Source: Cladosporium sp. IMV 00045 (taxonomy: Eukaryota > Ascomycota > Dothideomycetes > Cladosporiales > Cladosporiaceae). Taken from it: DNA of 64,000 bases. The stretch spans positions 1-64,000 of the forward strand of contig MSJI02000725.1 in NCBI GenBank assembly GCA_001931905.2, in the 5' to 3' direction. The translations under genes and the position numbers were made by a program. The notes below the pieces were generated by a model, which saw only the letters and a program-made list of their open reading frames with translations, was not told the DNA's origin and did not search any database. The stretch's first letter is position 1. Each line of letters opens with the position of its first letter. Below are positions 35,041 through 45,534 of the stretch, piece by piece.

Positions 35041-36540
35041 ATGGCCGTCTCCAGAAAACGCAAGGCCATTGCTGAGGAAGCTCCGCCGAGTAAACAAACC
35101 ACTTGCACCACCGCATTGAAGACGACAAAAGCCTCCATCGCCAACCCCGATGAAGCAAAAAGCAAACAGACTCCGAAAAGAAGAAGGACCGGTAATAGCA
35201 GATCATCGACACCCCCACCACCTACATCCGGTGTTGCAACAGCCGCATCCAGCCAAGGGAAGAGGAAACGCACCTTGGAAGCAGTCACCGAGCAATCAGA
35301 CGAAGACCAGGAGAGAGAATTCAAAGTCAGCAATGGCTTCTTTAAGCAATTCGCCAAAGCCAAAAAGACCGGAGCGACTCCTCAATCCTCTCGATTCAAG
35401 GATGCTCTGCCGTCACCTGCCCAGACTCCCTCCAAGAACGCTGAACAACTTTTCAATCGATTGAACATTCGCGCCTCATCTCCAACGACACAACCACCAA
35501 GCAAAAAGGCGCGTGCGTTCGACACTCCACCATCGACGCCGAATTCAGACAAGCTGCAGCCTCATGCCATCTTGCCGACAGAACTGAAAGAGCTGCTTTC
35601 CATGCACTCTTCTCTCCTCACAGCTTTGTCTCTGCACTCGGCACACAACAGTGGCTCTACCTCGGCTGTCAACGTCAAGATTCTACTACCACTCGTCACT
35701 GCCAATTGGAGGAAACGTAGTGTTACCGTCAACGATATCCGCAAAATACTTGCCTTAACCAGCCATTCTGTGCGTTCATTCGAGCTCGAGGACAGAGCTC
35801 GAGCTGGCATCTTTCTGGCGCGTATATTCCCGGAAGACAGTTCCAATCAACCTCAGCACAACTACATCAACGAAGCAGAGCTCAACGCAACATTCGAAAC
35901 CGCCCTCCGAAAATCCTGGGTAGAATACACCGAAAAGACTCCCGAGTCCCTCCTCACAGGCCGCGCTTTCGTCCGCCAACTCCCCCTCGACAACTTGAAG
36001 AAAAACGAATCAACCCAAAACGCCACCCCTCTCTACTCCCGCGGCCAACAACGCCTCGCCGACCTCAAAGCCGGGCAAGCCGCCGCCAAAGCCGAAGCCG
36101 AAACCTCCCAAACCCCCTCCCAACCAGCCAGCAAAGACTCCTCGGGCGTGCAAAACCGCAACACCTCCCTCCTCGACCGCATCCTCGCCAAACAAGCCCT
36201 CTCCGCCACCCTGCCCGCGGGTCCCACACGCACAGAACTCGAGCGCAAATCGGCCCTGCACCGCGTCGAAGACGTCACCCGCGTGCTGGACATGCTGGCG
36301 GCCGGGCAGCCGCGCGCGTCTTTCAGTATGGCGGCTACAATCCAGCACTTGCAGCAGAGCCTGCGCACGCCCATCACGAAAGATGAAGTCGAGCGGTGCT
36401 TGGGCCTCATGGCGAATGAGATCATGCCTAGTTTTGTTAAGGTCGTGGCCAGCGGGGCGGTTAAGGGCGTGGTGATCACGAGGGGTGGGAAGATTGGTTT
36501 TGCGGATTTGAAGGAGAGGTTGGCGAATGCTGGGGCGTGA
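35041..36540 (+). CDS. CDT1: DNA replication licensing factor CDT1
   Basis: CDT1 loads the MCM2-7 helicase at origins in G1. This intronless gene encodes 499 residues from the ATG at 35041. The N-terminus (about 130 residues) is disordered and basic with SP/TP sites, as expected for cell-cycle control. A winged-helix-like middle domain covers about residues 170-300 (LPTELKELLSMHSSLLTALS; VNVKILLPLVTANWRKRSV), and the C-terminal MCM-binding winged helix covers about 395-497 (ALHRVEDVTRVLDMLAAG; TPITKDEVERCLGLMANEI). Sequence conservation in this family is low, so the call rests mainly on the C-terminal domain and the domain order. The upstream open frame extends 50 more codons but they look like leader. 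Confidence 0.85.
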   Translation: MAVSRKRKAIAEEAPPSKQTTCTTALKTTKASIANPDEAKSKQTPKRRRTGNSRSSTPPPPTSGVATAASSQGKRKRTLEAVTEQSDEDQEREFKVSNGFFKQFAKAKKTGATPQSSRFKDALPSPAQTPSKNAEQLFNRLNIRASSPTTQPPSKKARAFDTPPSTPNSDKLQPHAILPTELKELLSMHSSLLTALSLHSAHNSGSTSAVNVKILLPLVTANWRKRSVTVNDIRKILALTSHSVRSFELEDRARAGIFLARIFPEDSSNQPQHNYINEAELNATFETALRKSWVEYTEKTPESLLTGRAFVRQLPLDNLKKNESTQNATPLYSRGQQRLADLKAGQAAAKAEAETSQTPSQPASKDSSGVQNRNTSLLDRILAKQALSATLPAGPTRTELERKSALHRVEDVTRVLDMLAAGQPRASFSMAATIQHLQQSLRTPITKDEVERCLGLMANEIMPSFVKVVASGAVKGVVITRGGKIGFADLKERLANAGA

Positions 36541-37204
36541 GGGTGGTTCGTTCTTCGCAGGGTGGATGGAATGGTTTTGACGTTTTCGAAGAATTAATCC
36601 GATGGGAATATATCCGGGAAAACGATACCTTAAGTCAAGGCTTTGACATTTTTCTCTTGTTTGTTCTGTTTTGATATTTGCTTAGCGAAGCGTTGTTTTA
36701 TGGATTGCACAATACACACCGGCCTATTCTCCTTGCTGTCAGCGTGCTTTACTTTGAAGGGCGTCTTGTTTTGGAGGGTTCTTGATCGATTATTAGCATT
36801 ATTATTAGCAGCTATTACGCACGTCTTCTTGTATAAAAAACACCACACTGTTTGAAATTCTCAACTCAAACCAATTTCTCCAATTTATTTTCGGAGTGCG
36901 ATACGTGGAAGTGCATATGTGGGAAAGATTGATTCTGAGCATAACACGATGACTGTGAGGCCCTCGTTGGAGCCTGGAGCCTGGAGAGAGAGATAGAGAG
37001 AATTAGAATGAGAGAATGAACCAGTCTTCGTTGTCTGCTGCGTAGAATCTTACGAGGGCATGATGAGGGTATCTTACGATAGATGGAGAGCTTGGGAAGG
37101 CCTTTGACGATCGGACGACATATCTCTCTATCTCTATCTCGCTCTGCGTGTGCCGAATATCATGACTTCCATCCATAGAATGGACACGATATTATAACTT
37201 CGTG

Positions 37205-37231
37205 AAGAAGAAGAAGAAGAAGAAGAAGAAA
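37205..37231 (+). repeat. (GAA)n microsatellite
   Basis: About nine uninterrupted GAA/AAG units in the 3' flank shared by CDT1 and the ferric reductase-like gene. Confidence 0.9.
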
Positions 37232-37395
37232 GTTCATTACACTGCTCGTCGTCAGGTTTAAATCTTTTTTATAGCCCCCACCCCGTCTTAGCATTATCAC
37301 GCCCCTTGGACGATCGATCAGATAGATCCCGTTCCGAATTGCAAACACAAGCCAACCACCATCAAGAGTGCACTGTATCCAACGCCGGCACGGGA

Positions 37396-37421
37396 ATCGA
37401 TCGATCAATCGATCAATCGAT
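37396..37421. repeat. Short ATCGATCA tandem repeat
   Basis: Three overlapping copies of an 8-base unit containing the palindrome ATCGAT, located 70 bases beyond the stop codon of the ferric reductase-like gene. Self-complementary units could form small hairpins. Confidence 0.75.
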
Positions 37422-37487
37422 AATCCCCCGCTCCCCCCATCGTGCACCACCCTCCCTTTGCCTTCTCCATCGCCAAACCAAAAAATC

Positions 37488-39420
37488 CTACCATCCAAAC
37501 GCCTCCAAATGCAACTCCACGCCCGGCCCTCCCTCTCTCGTACAAACTTTCACAGCCCTCCTCACATCCTCAGCCAAACCCGCCGGTCCGCAAGCCGCGA
37601 CTAGCACTCTCTCCTCGGGCGTGCAAGCGCCTACGACTTGTTCGAGAGTGGTGAGGACGTTGGGCCGGCCGGGGATGATGTACGAGAGGAGTTCTGTTGT
37701 GGTGGTTGTGGTGGTGGTGATTACTGTCTTCTCGGATTTGATTGTTTGGGGCTTTCCTTCGACGATAGTCGGTGGGAGTGTCAGGGTGGGGTTTTCTGTC
37801 GCGGGTGGTGAAGGGGGTGGTGAGAGGGTTTCTTCGAGGCTTTGTTTTCCTTGCGTCGTGTGTACGCGTAGAGTTACTCTCGGATGGGATTCGAGGGCGG
37901 AGAGTTCGGGTTTGAAACCGGTCAGGTGGTCTTTTTGAGAGTATCAATCTGTCAGTATCTGCGAGCGACAGGCAACGAAGCTTCTTGAAGACTTTGAGAT
38001 TCAGACTCACCAGCAGTGCGAATACTCCAAACAACCTCCAACCTCTTCTTAATCTCCCCATCAAACCTCCTCGCCCACTCCGCCGCCAGCGCAAACGCAA
38101 ACGTCGCGCCACTCCCTCCCGCAAAGAGGACCACGCTGTCAAACCTTGCCACGTCCGGCACGCAGCCATAAGCCCCCTCAAGACCCGCTCTGACCCTCCG
38201 GCCGGGCTGCTCGCAAGCAGTTTCGAACAGGTCTTTGGTGAAACCGTCCCTCGCTGAGACGACGAATTCGACCGGGTCGCGGTTGACCATTGTAAAAGGG
38301 TGGGATTGGCAGGCGCGCAGGGATGGAATGTAGAGGAAAGCGTGCGAGCCGGCGGATGCGTTGAGGAGAGAGCGGGAGAGGGTCACGCGCGTGGAGCGTG
38401 AGGAGGGGAGGGGTGTGAGAGTGGCGTGGGAGGATGGGAGGTAGGAGAGGAAGCGGGTGAGGCGGAGGGCGCGGTCGAGGGCGTAGAGGGCGGTGGCTAT
38501 TAGGGCTATGTAGAGGGAGTGGCGGGCGGCTTTGGAGGTGTGGTAGCAGACTGTGGTGGTGTTAGGATGTTTGTGGGGAGAATGAGGGGTGGTTGGGATA
38601 GGGCGAACCCGTGATTAACGAAGCGACGATCAGAGCGACGTGCGCCATGTAGAAGGACTCATAGTGTCGTCGACGAACGTAGCCGTTCGCTGTGAGTAAG
38701 ATGATGATCATGGCGATACCAGCGATGTCAGCGGCGATTGTCCCGGGTGATGTGAGCAGATAGGCACAGTCGGTTGCATACAGGCCAGCAGCGTACAGGC
38801 TATAGTCGTCAGTGTCCTGCTGTTGAAAAACCAGTGACATGTCTCACTTACGCAGTATGCACCGTCATAATGAAGATGGTGGTATACCCACACCATCGAT
38901 GCAAGACGTTCACCATTTCGTAAGAGCGTCCAGCTATAGGTGATAAAGGGGTATTCTTGAGGGCGAGCAAAACCGCCAGGGCCATGTTGAGTAACGAGAC
39001 CCTAATAGTTGTCAGCTCAGCGTTTGATATGCAAGGACGTGCATTGAACACCGACCATCCCAGCCTATTCGCAAAAGTCGTATAATGATGCCAGTCGATA
39101 TCCCAAAACGACACTCCAACGTTGAGTCCAAAATAGACTATGGCCAGCGCCACGCGTTCGGGCAGGACGGTGACGCTGCCAATTTTCTGGCCGTAGAGAT
39201 ATCTGCTCAAAGGTCGTGAGATCTTCGAGATTGAACGGCCCCAGGACGATTTCTCGAGGTGCAGTCGATGATACAAGCGGTGTGACCAGTGAGTGGAGGC
39301 GAATATGAGGATGAGAAACGCTATGATCGAAGCAAAGTAGATTGAAGTCTGTCCTCCCTGCAAACGTTGCAGTCTCACCTCCTGAATATGGGCTTCGTCC
39401 GTGGTATTTGAGATTGCCAT
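37488..39420 (-). CDS. Ferric reductase-like transmembrane oxidoreductase (FRE family)
   Basis: A 562-residue flavocytochrome. The five exons are 39056..39420, 38852..39001, 38609..38799, 38011..38550 and 37488..37930, summing to 563 codons. The membrane domain carries the bis-heme histidine pattern: WHHYTTFANRLGW, then LHRWCGYTTIFIMTVHTALY with H-x13-H spacing, then SFYMAHVALI. The flavin site is HPFTMVNRDP. The NADPH lobe has GGSGATFAFA and the late CGPAG. These enzymes pass electrons from NADPH via FAD and heme across the plasma membrane to ferric or cupric chelates for uptake. Two introns use weak but GT donors (GTCGGT, GTTCGC), and the phase check supports both. An in-frame ATG upstream (39549) would add a hydrophobic leader and cannot be excluded. 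Confidence 0.9.
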
Positions 39421-40957
39421 TGTCTTGCTGAAATGCTCCGGAATATTGGGTTGATTCGAGGCTGCTGTCCAGGCAAAAGATAGTAAAACAGCAACAGAAA
39501 GTAGATCTGGAAGAAGAGAACCGGCTTCTTGCAAGCCTTGAAGCAGCAACCTACCTTTCCACCATGTCCTCCCACAACGATATATACCCCTTCATTAGAT
39601 CTATCAGCCAAGCACGTGAATGATACATGTCGATGTATCGGCTCACCGCGCCGGTAGGGCAGACAACCAAAGCCCGCCAAGCGCGGTGACAAGAATCAAA
39701 ACATGCCAGAAGACGACAGCGGCGCAATTAAACTACTGTCGTGATCTGATGACGCATGGTCGCCTTGAGGCGGGAATGTATGCAGGAGTATTAGACTTGA
39801 GTGCTAAGGCTCGCTCCGTTCCCCGTTTGGAGCGGGCTGATATGGGAGGCCCCTGCGAAGAGAGGTGAGTCTGCGACCAGCGGCTGAATCGTAGACATCA
39901 GACGGCTCAGGTGTTGGCGTGGGGTGTGTTACTCTCGCAGCTTCGTACATAATACATTTGCAGCCCACGGGTCTCTTCGTCCAATTATTGACTTTGATCG
40001 ATCAATATCAGGACTCCGGGATGTGTCGTGGCGCGTCTATGCGCGGAATCGTATTGGAACAGCCGCTGAGTTGGCAGGCTCCACAGTCAGCAGCATCTAG
40101 GATGCCTCCGATCATATATTAGGCTCTAGTCGACGAGGTAGTTCCAGATGTATCGAATGTGGGTTGCGTTGCACGGGTATATACTGTGGATGAATGGCAT
40201 CGGGAGAATAAACGATTCTTTCGCTCTCTCGCAAGACGTGTATTGGAACGGAGGCATGATCGTAGTGATCGAGTCACCCTCGTCGGTTTTCGTTCTGCAA
40301 GTATCACTGAGAGCGGATTTTCCACACCTCTCCACGGAGCCGAGCCCGAACAGAAACCTGCAATGTCAGCTGCGCTCGCAAGATCACGGACTTGTGGCGG
40401 TGAGGGCCAAGGCAATATGTACTTGAGGAGGGCTGAGGTTCGACTGAAACTTGTCTTCGCAGTTCAGATTGCATGGAGCAAGTGGCAGGTGCCAAGCCCT
40501 GGAACTCGTAAATCTGATTAATGCTGCCAGTGGAACTAATCTAAACGAAGAAAGAGGCGTTTTATAGGTGCCACGAGACGAAGCACGCGGCAGGATGACG
40601 GGTCGATCGTGGCCCGTAAGCACTGGCAAAAGGTAGGTGTAGATTAGAACCGTCCAGAACATGACGAAAAATGCGGGTGATATATGGACCTATATGTAGT
40701 TAATGTAGGTAAGTATTGGTACAGTATTCGTACAAGGCTCTAGGGCACCTTCGACATCTCCAGAGGTGGTTGGGTCCCAAACGTGTCTAAGGCTGAGAAT
40801 ACACGCCAGCGCGGAGACAGGAGAAGTGAAGTCCTGAAGGTACATGCCAAGCAGGCATTGATCGACCAGCTAGTGTTAGGTGTAGAGCTCCGGCAAATCG
40901 TTCCAGAAATCCCGAAAAGAATCATACAGCCAGTTCGACATCCAGTCTCATGTGTGC
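39421..40957. other. Intergenic region
   Basis: About 1.5 kb between the ferric reductase-like start and the MRF1 stop, both minus-strand genes. Several open frames of 90-120 codons occur on both strands around 40120-40660, but none shows a domain, a biased composition or a splice partner. I see no supported feature. Confidence 0.4.
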
Positions 40958-42326
40958 CTACTTCTTCGAAGCATTGGCATCCTTACTCTTCATCTCCTCC
41001 TCCGCCACCAAGCCCAGCACCTCCTGCTCCGCCATCCAAGCCCTTACACTATCCATGACCCTCTCCAGCCCATCGCCGCCCTCCATGACGTCGTCCAAAT
41101 TGCGCAGATCGAACATACTCCTGTGATCGCTCACCCTCTGCTGACCCCAATTATACGTGCGGACCTTGTTCTCACGCCCGACCTTGCCGGCGCCCGCGCC
41201 GCGCCGCAGCGCAATCACCTCAGCCTCGCGCTCCTCGCGCCGCATCTGCGCGATGCGCGACCGCAGCACCTGCCACGCCTTCTCGCGGTTCTTCAGCTGC
41301 GAGCGGCCGTCCTGCACGAAGACGACGGTGTTGGTCGGCGCGTGCGTCAGCCGCACGGCGGAGTCGGTCGTGTTGACGTGCTGGCCTCCCGCGCCGCGCG
41401 CGCGCATCACGTCCGTCGAAACGTCCTTCGCGTCCACGTAGTAGTCGCTGTTCGGGTCGTCGAAGCTCTTCTCGCCCAGGTCCTGGCTGCCCTCGGCGGG
41501 GATGGAGGGGAGCACCAGCACGCTCACCGCGGACGTGTGCGTGCGCCCTTTGCTCTCCGTCGCCGGCACGCGCTGCACGCGGTGCACGCCGGCTTCACAG
41601 CGCAGTACGCCGTAGGAGCCCGGCGATTCGACTTCGAGGATCGCTTCTTGCACGTGAGCGCCTCCGCCGCCGGCGCCGCCTGCGCTGGCCGTGCTGTCCG
41701 CCGTGTCGTATTTCAGAACCGAAGACCGCAGGCCGGTGCGCGTGCAGTACGCTTGGTACATGCGGAATAGGTCGCCGGCGAATATGGCTGCTTCATCGCC
41801 GCCGGCGCCGGGGCGGATTTCTATGAGGCACGGGAGGTGTGCGAAAGGGTGGACGGGGATCAAGCTCGTCTTGAGCGCTTCGGACGACTGTTCTATCTTT
41901 TCCCGTGAAGGCTCGACATCGTCTTCTGCCATTTCTCGCATTTCCTTGTCGGAGGATCGTAGTAGGGTCTGTAGTTCCTGGAAAGTCGATCGCGCATCGT
42001 CGTACTCCTTCAGAGCGGAGGCCGTGGCGGCCAGGTGGCCCAGTCGTTTGGCGGATTGGGCATTGTAGTCTGCGGCTATTGATTTTACGAGCGCTTCGTG
42101 CTCTTCCTTTATTGCTCGTGCTCTTGAGAGGAGAGCTGGTGACAGGCCGTTACTTGAGGCATGAGAGCCTGTAAATGGTTGTTAGCTTCAATGTTTGAAG
42201 TATCGCCCGTAACCTTCCATGTCGCATTTGCTCACCTGTGCTCTGGAGCCTTGCGAATTGCAAAGGCTGGAAGCGACTTGTTCGCGCTATTTGGCGCACA
42301 CATCGCGCGCATGTCCATGGTTGCAT
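40958..42326 (-). CDS. MRF1: Mitochondrial peptide chain release factor 1
   Basis: A class I release factor that ends translation at UAA/UAG codons in mitochondria, 433 residues. The exons are 42236..42326 and 40958..42168, separated by a 67-nt intron. The start at 42326 gives a typical basic presequence (MQPWTCARCVRQIARTSRF). Seen in order: an N-terminal helical domain, the LIEIRPGAGGDEAAIFAGDL core, the codon-recognition PAT motif in RVPATES, and the catalytic GGQ in RGAGGQHVN. KVRTYNWGQQRVSDHR completes the RF1 fold. Odd points are a Gly/Ala-rich insert (about 230-240) and a Lys-rich tail. An earlier in-frame ATG (42386) would lengthen the presequence. Confidence 0.95.
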
Positions 42327-42782
42327 GCTTGTGCAAGCGAAGCTGCTTGTTGGAGAGCCAGCCCAAGTTCCAGAGATTCCAAGCATCTATTCCAGTACTT
42401 GTGACCGAGGCGCGGGCTTTCATTCAGGGTCTCGGCTTTTGGATGTGTAGGGTTAGGGTTGGGTTTACACGCGAGCGCAGTAGATACTCATATCGACCGG
42501 TCTTGTGGTTTTCTGATGCAAGGTTGGGCTAGAAAATGATACTGAATGCTGACCGAGTTTGTTAGAGAGCACAGGAAATATCGTTGTCGACAGGATACTC
42601 ATGCTTTCGCCGAATTCATTCATTGATCATCGATAATACTCGATATTTTGACCCTTGCTCAATTGGCGATGGCGATCGTAAAGCTAGTCGATCACAATTG
42701 GCGCAGCGAATACCGGTATCACACATGTATGAAGTGAATGGTTGTTGTTTTTTGGACTACCCTCATTCGTCCCGTTTGACGT
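42327..42782. other. Intergenic region, MRF1 promoter
   Basis: About 455 bases between the MRF1 start and the F-box gene stop, both minus. It holds the MRF1 promoter with a telobox-like repeat at 42448-42466. Nothing else is supported. Confidence 0.5.
42448..42466 (-). promoter_or_regulatory. Telobox-like element upstream of MRF1
   Basis: The plus strand reads TAGGGTTAGGGTTGGGTTT, so the MRF1 sense strand reads AACCCTAACCC about 125 bases before the start codon. Short telomere-like motifs in promoters of translation-related genes are bound by Tbf1-type Myb factors in fungi. Assignment here is by sequence likeness only. Confidence 0.5.
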
Positions 42783-43847
42783 CTAACGAACGTCCCCCTT
42801 TGTTCCGTCCAGTCTCATTCTCGGTCTAACGATGTCAACCAATCCAACACCACCCACCACCACAACCCACCAGCCATCAACCCTTCCTCCTATCCCTCTT
42901 CCCCCCTCCCAAAATCGGTATGTAAGCACCGCATATGGCAAATACGGCTTCGCCTCCACCATCTCATCAACAACCTCGCCCCACGTGACCCCCTCCTCAC
43001 TCTCCACAATCCTCTTAACACTCACATACACACGCAAACCCTCATGGTAAGACCAACACAACATCTCCACCCTCACCACAGGCGGAATGCAAATCTGCAT
43101 GCGCCTGAACGACTTATTCCCGAAATGGAACGGTTCGTGCAACCACCGCAGTACGCGCTGGCTTTTGAAGCGCAGCTGCAGCTTGTGCTCTGCGTGTGGG
43201 CGGAGGAGGGTGCCCGGGTGTACGGAGCCGGTGAGGTTGCTGTCGAAGCGGGAGGTGGTGGACATCCAGGTGGGGATTGGGGCGTGGTAGATTCCTTTGT
43301 GGCAAAGGTTCCATGCTGGGGTGTTGTGCAGGCGTCGCTGGATCACGATCGAGCCGCAGATGGTATTGCGGAAGGTCTTGGAGACGCGCTGCGCTCGGGT
43401 GCGCAGGGTTGTGGCGTCCACTTGGGAGAAGATCGTTTGGAGGAGTTCGGGGATGTTGGAGACGCGAGTTGCGGCGCTGGGTGGTTGGGAGGTGGGTGAA
43501 TTTGTCGGGTTGGAGGCGCTTGCTTCTTTTGATGGATCCAGTGCGAGCTCGGAAGGGGTTTGTTTTATGACTTGGTCGGGCTGATGGAGACCGCTCTGCG
43601 CGTCGTGGTCATTCTCAGCAATCTTGTCAAGATTCTTGTTGTCTAGTGCCAGCGGTGGCGAGCCTTCTCGATGCGAGTCGTCCTTCGATAGTTTGGGCGT
43701 GGCATTCTGCTCTGCACTTCGAGCCAAAGCTGGTATGGTGCTGAGATCCGCAGAATGCTTACAAACACCCCAATAGCTTTGCAGCGAATCTCTCCTCCCA
43801 GAAGTAATAGTGCAGTCGTCCACATGATTGCGCCCAATTCCATGCAA
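42783..43847 (-). CDS. F-box protein
   Basis: A single-exon frame of 354 residues. A disordered N-terminal third (rich in Ser, Pro, Ala and Asp) is followed by an F-box at about residues 130-170 (NIPELLQTIFSQVDATTLRT; QRVSKTFRNTI) and a C-terminal region with an RMQICIPPVV motif of a kind often found in expanded F-box families of Dothideomycetes. It probably bridges a substrate to Skp1 in an SCF ubiquitin ligase. The start is uncertain. The first ATG lies only 42 bases downstream of the YTH1 stop, and the first 40 codons look unlike coding sequence, so the true start may lie on another, spliced exon. Confidence 0.7.
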   Translation of the reverse strand: MHGIGRNHVDDCTITSGRRDSLQSYWGVCKHSADLSTIPALARSAEQNATPKLSKDDSHREGSPPLALDNKNLDKIAENDHDAQSGLHQPDQVIKQTPSELALDPSKEASASNPTNSPTSQPPSAATRVSNIPELLQTIFSQVDATTLRTRAQRVSKTFRNTICGSIVIQRRLHNTPAWNLCHKGIYHAPIPTWMSTTSRFDSNLTGSVHPGTLLRPHAEHKLQLRFKSQRVLRWLHEPFHFGNKSFRRMQICIPPVVRVEMLCWSYHEGLRVYVSVKRIVESEEGVTWGEVVDEMVEAKPYLPYAVLTYRFWEGGRGIGGRVDGWWVVVVGGVGLVDIVRPRMRLDGTKGDVR

Positions 43848-43889
43848 TTCTGACCATCGCCTTGGCCGATTCGCAGTATGATCATTCTC

Positions 43890-44696
43890 CTAAAAGCGTC
43901 TTCCTCTGAATCCCCTTCCTCTTCCCCTGCCTCTGAACCCACCTCTACCTCCAGCATCGCCACCTCTCGCATTCCTCTCGAAGATCCTCTCTGATTCCTC
44001 GTAGAACTCCTGCTCTCTCTGCTCCTGCTCGCGTGCCTCTTGCTCGATATCCTGTTCTGTGCGCGGCTCCGGTTTCTTGGGGTGTAGATCCTCGTCTTTT
44101 ATCCAGCGAGCGTGAGCGCCATGCTCGCAGCTAACCACCTTGTCCGGACCAGGCGGATGGGCACGTCCATTGGGACAAAAGCCCGCGATGTAGAAGGGGC
44201 AGAGCTTGGGGTGCTTGACATGTCGCATCGCGCAGTGAGGGCCGAGCGGGCAGAAACCGCGAGTGTAATGAGGACACGCCGGTCTGCGCAGCTCGCTCGT
44301 GGGCGAGATGTGCAGGTACGTGCAGTCGTCGCCTGAAGAGCACAGGCCGAAGCGCGAGAACTCCTTGCACTCGCGCTCGTCGCGGAGGTTGAATGTGTGC
44401 GCGAACTCGCAGGCGTCGCCTTTCTTGCAGAGACCGCGCTGGTAGTGCTTGCAGATGAGGTTGTTGATGCCGCTGCGCTCGGAGGGCGGCGTGTAGTGTC
44501 TGTCGTGGCAGAGCACGCCGCGAGGGCAGTTGCCGGCCTTGTATTCGGCGCATATGGGTCGGGCGATCTTAGAGGGTCGGCCGAGGGTTGGGAGAGAGCG
44601 TGCGAGGTAGCCGGAGAAGGCGAAGGTGGGTGTTGACAGGGTTTCCGGGTGGAGGACCTGCTCTACCATGCGCGGTTGGGCGTCCGTGGCCGCCAT
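43890..44696 (-). CDS. YTH1: YTH1/CPSF30, mRNA 3'-end processing zinc-finger protein
   Basis: The CPSF30 subunit of the cleavage and polyadenylation factor, which recognises the polyadenylation signal in the nucleus. It is an intronless gene for 268 residues. Five CCCH fingers lie at about residues 48-175. The first four are canonical, as in CAEYKAGNCPRGVLCHDRH, CKHYQRGLCKKGDACEFAH and CPHYTRGFCPLGPHCAMRH. The fifth (CPFYIAGFCPNG..CEHGAH) is degenerate with a longer loop, as usual in fungi. The C-terminus has a charged coiled stretch (EQEAREQEQREQEF) and then a GGRGGFRGRGRG RGG tail. The length is somewhat above the yeast protein because of that tail. It lies head to head with a second CCCH gene. 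Confidence 0.95.
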   Translation of the reverse strand: MAATDAQPRMVEQVLHPETLSTPTFAFSGYLARSLPTLGRPSKIARPICAEYKAGNCPRGVLCHDRHYTPPSERSGINNLICKHYQRGLCKKGDACEFAHTFNLRDERECKEFSRFGLCSSGDDCTYLHISPTSELRRPACPHYTRGFCPLGPHCAMRHVKHPKLCPFYIAGFCPNGRAHPPGPDKVVSCEHGAHARWIKDEDLHPKKPEPRTEQDIEQEAREQEQREQEFYEESERIFERNARGGDAGGRGGFRGRGRGRGFRGRRF

Positions 44697-45534
44697 GGTT
44701 GGATTGTTTGTGATGTATGAAAGGAGATGTTGCTTTAGAGGGTGGCGATAGTCTGCTTTGTAATGATCCAGCTGCCGCTACGGGACCTTGCGTGTGTAGC
44801 TATGTAAGCAAGCAGTCAAGTTGTAAAAATGACCCTCTCGGTGGAAGCTTTCCACGAGGGAGGTTAGGGTTTGGATGGTACCGTCGATGGATTAGAGTAG
44901 AGGTACAGTGAGGGTTGAGGTACATGCATGGATGCATGCACTTGGACAATGGACTGTGAGTAATGTTTCCCTTGTATATGGACTTCACTTCATTATTGCA
45001 CATGCAGGAGTGTTGATCTTGCCGGCAAGAGAGACGTAGGCACGCACGGTCTGTCTCTCTTCTCCATCCACAGCTTCCACCGCCTCATCGCTGCCAACTG
45101 CCACCTGCCAACTGCCATCTGCCTCTTGCCCTCGCTTCCCCGCTGCCCCCGTCACCTCTCACTCCCGCCATCCACCTACAGTAGCTTGACTACCACTTGC
45201 CTTGTCAGCCTCGACTCGAACCACACCTCACCGCCACCGGCACCCTTGACATTCACCCCTCACATCACTCGACTATACCACCTCCGCCTGCTCGTGGCGA
45301 CTCATCTATAGTTGCTGCGCTCGCACAGAGACGTGGCAAAGCGGCGGCTCCGTTGACGGCAGCCACGGATCACCATCCACCATCCATCCATCCATCCTAC
45401 CGCGCGCTTATGACGGTCCACGCCTAACAATCCGCCCTCGCTCACGACTCTGACGATTTGATGCACCACGAGTAATATAATATCACTACCGCAAAACCAA
45501 CAAAAACAATATATAAAAAGAAACAATACCAGAC
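44697..45534. promoter_or_regulatory. Bidirectional promoter of YTH1 and the CCCH/SMR gene
   Basis: An 838-base region between divergent start codons. The motifs seen are a TTAGGGTTT telobox at 44864-44872, an adjacent imperfect hairpin (GTGGAA-GCT-TTCCAC, about 44841-44855), CT-rich stretches and a CCAT repeat at about 45378-45397. An AT-rich ATATATAAAAAG lies just before the plus-strand ATG. Confidence 0.5.

Larger units (their letters stand above)
36541..37487. other. Convergent intergenic region with microsatellites
   Basis: About 950 bases between the stop codons of CDT1 and the ferric reductase-like gene. It contains purine-rich GAGA tracts around 36975-37015, a GAA microsatellite at 37205-37231 and a CGATCAAT tandem at 37396-37421. 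No gene is supported. Confidence 0.5.

Noticed and set aside
37122..37145. CTCTATCTC repeats as a possible mobile-element end
   Set aside because: They are ordinary pyrimidine-rich low complexity with no target duplication or partner repeat.
40952..41770. A 272-codon plus-strand frame opposite MRF1
   Set aside because: It lies wholly inside the MRF1 coding exon, is Ala/Arg/His-rich, and shows no family.
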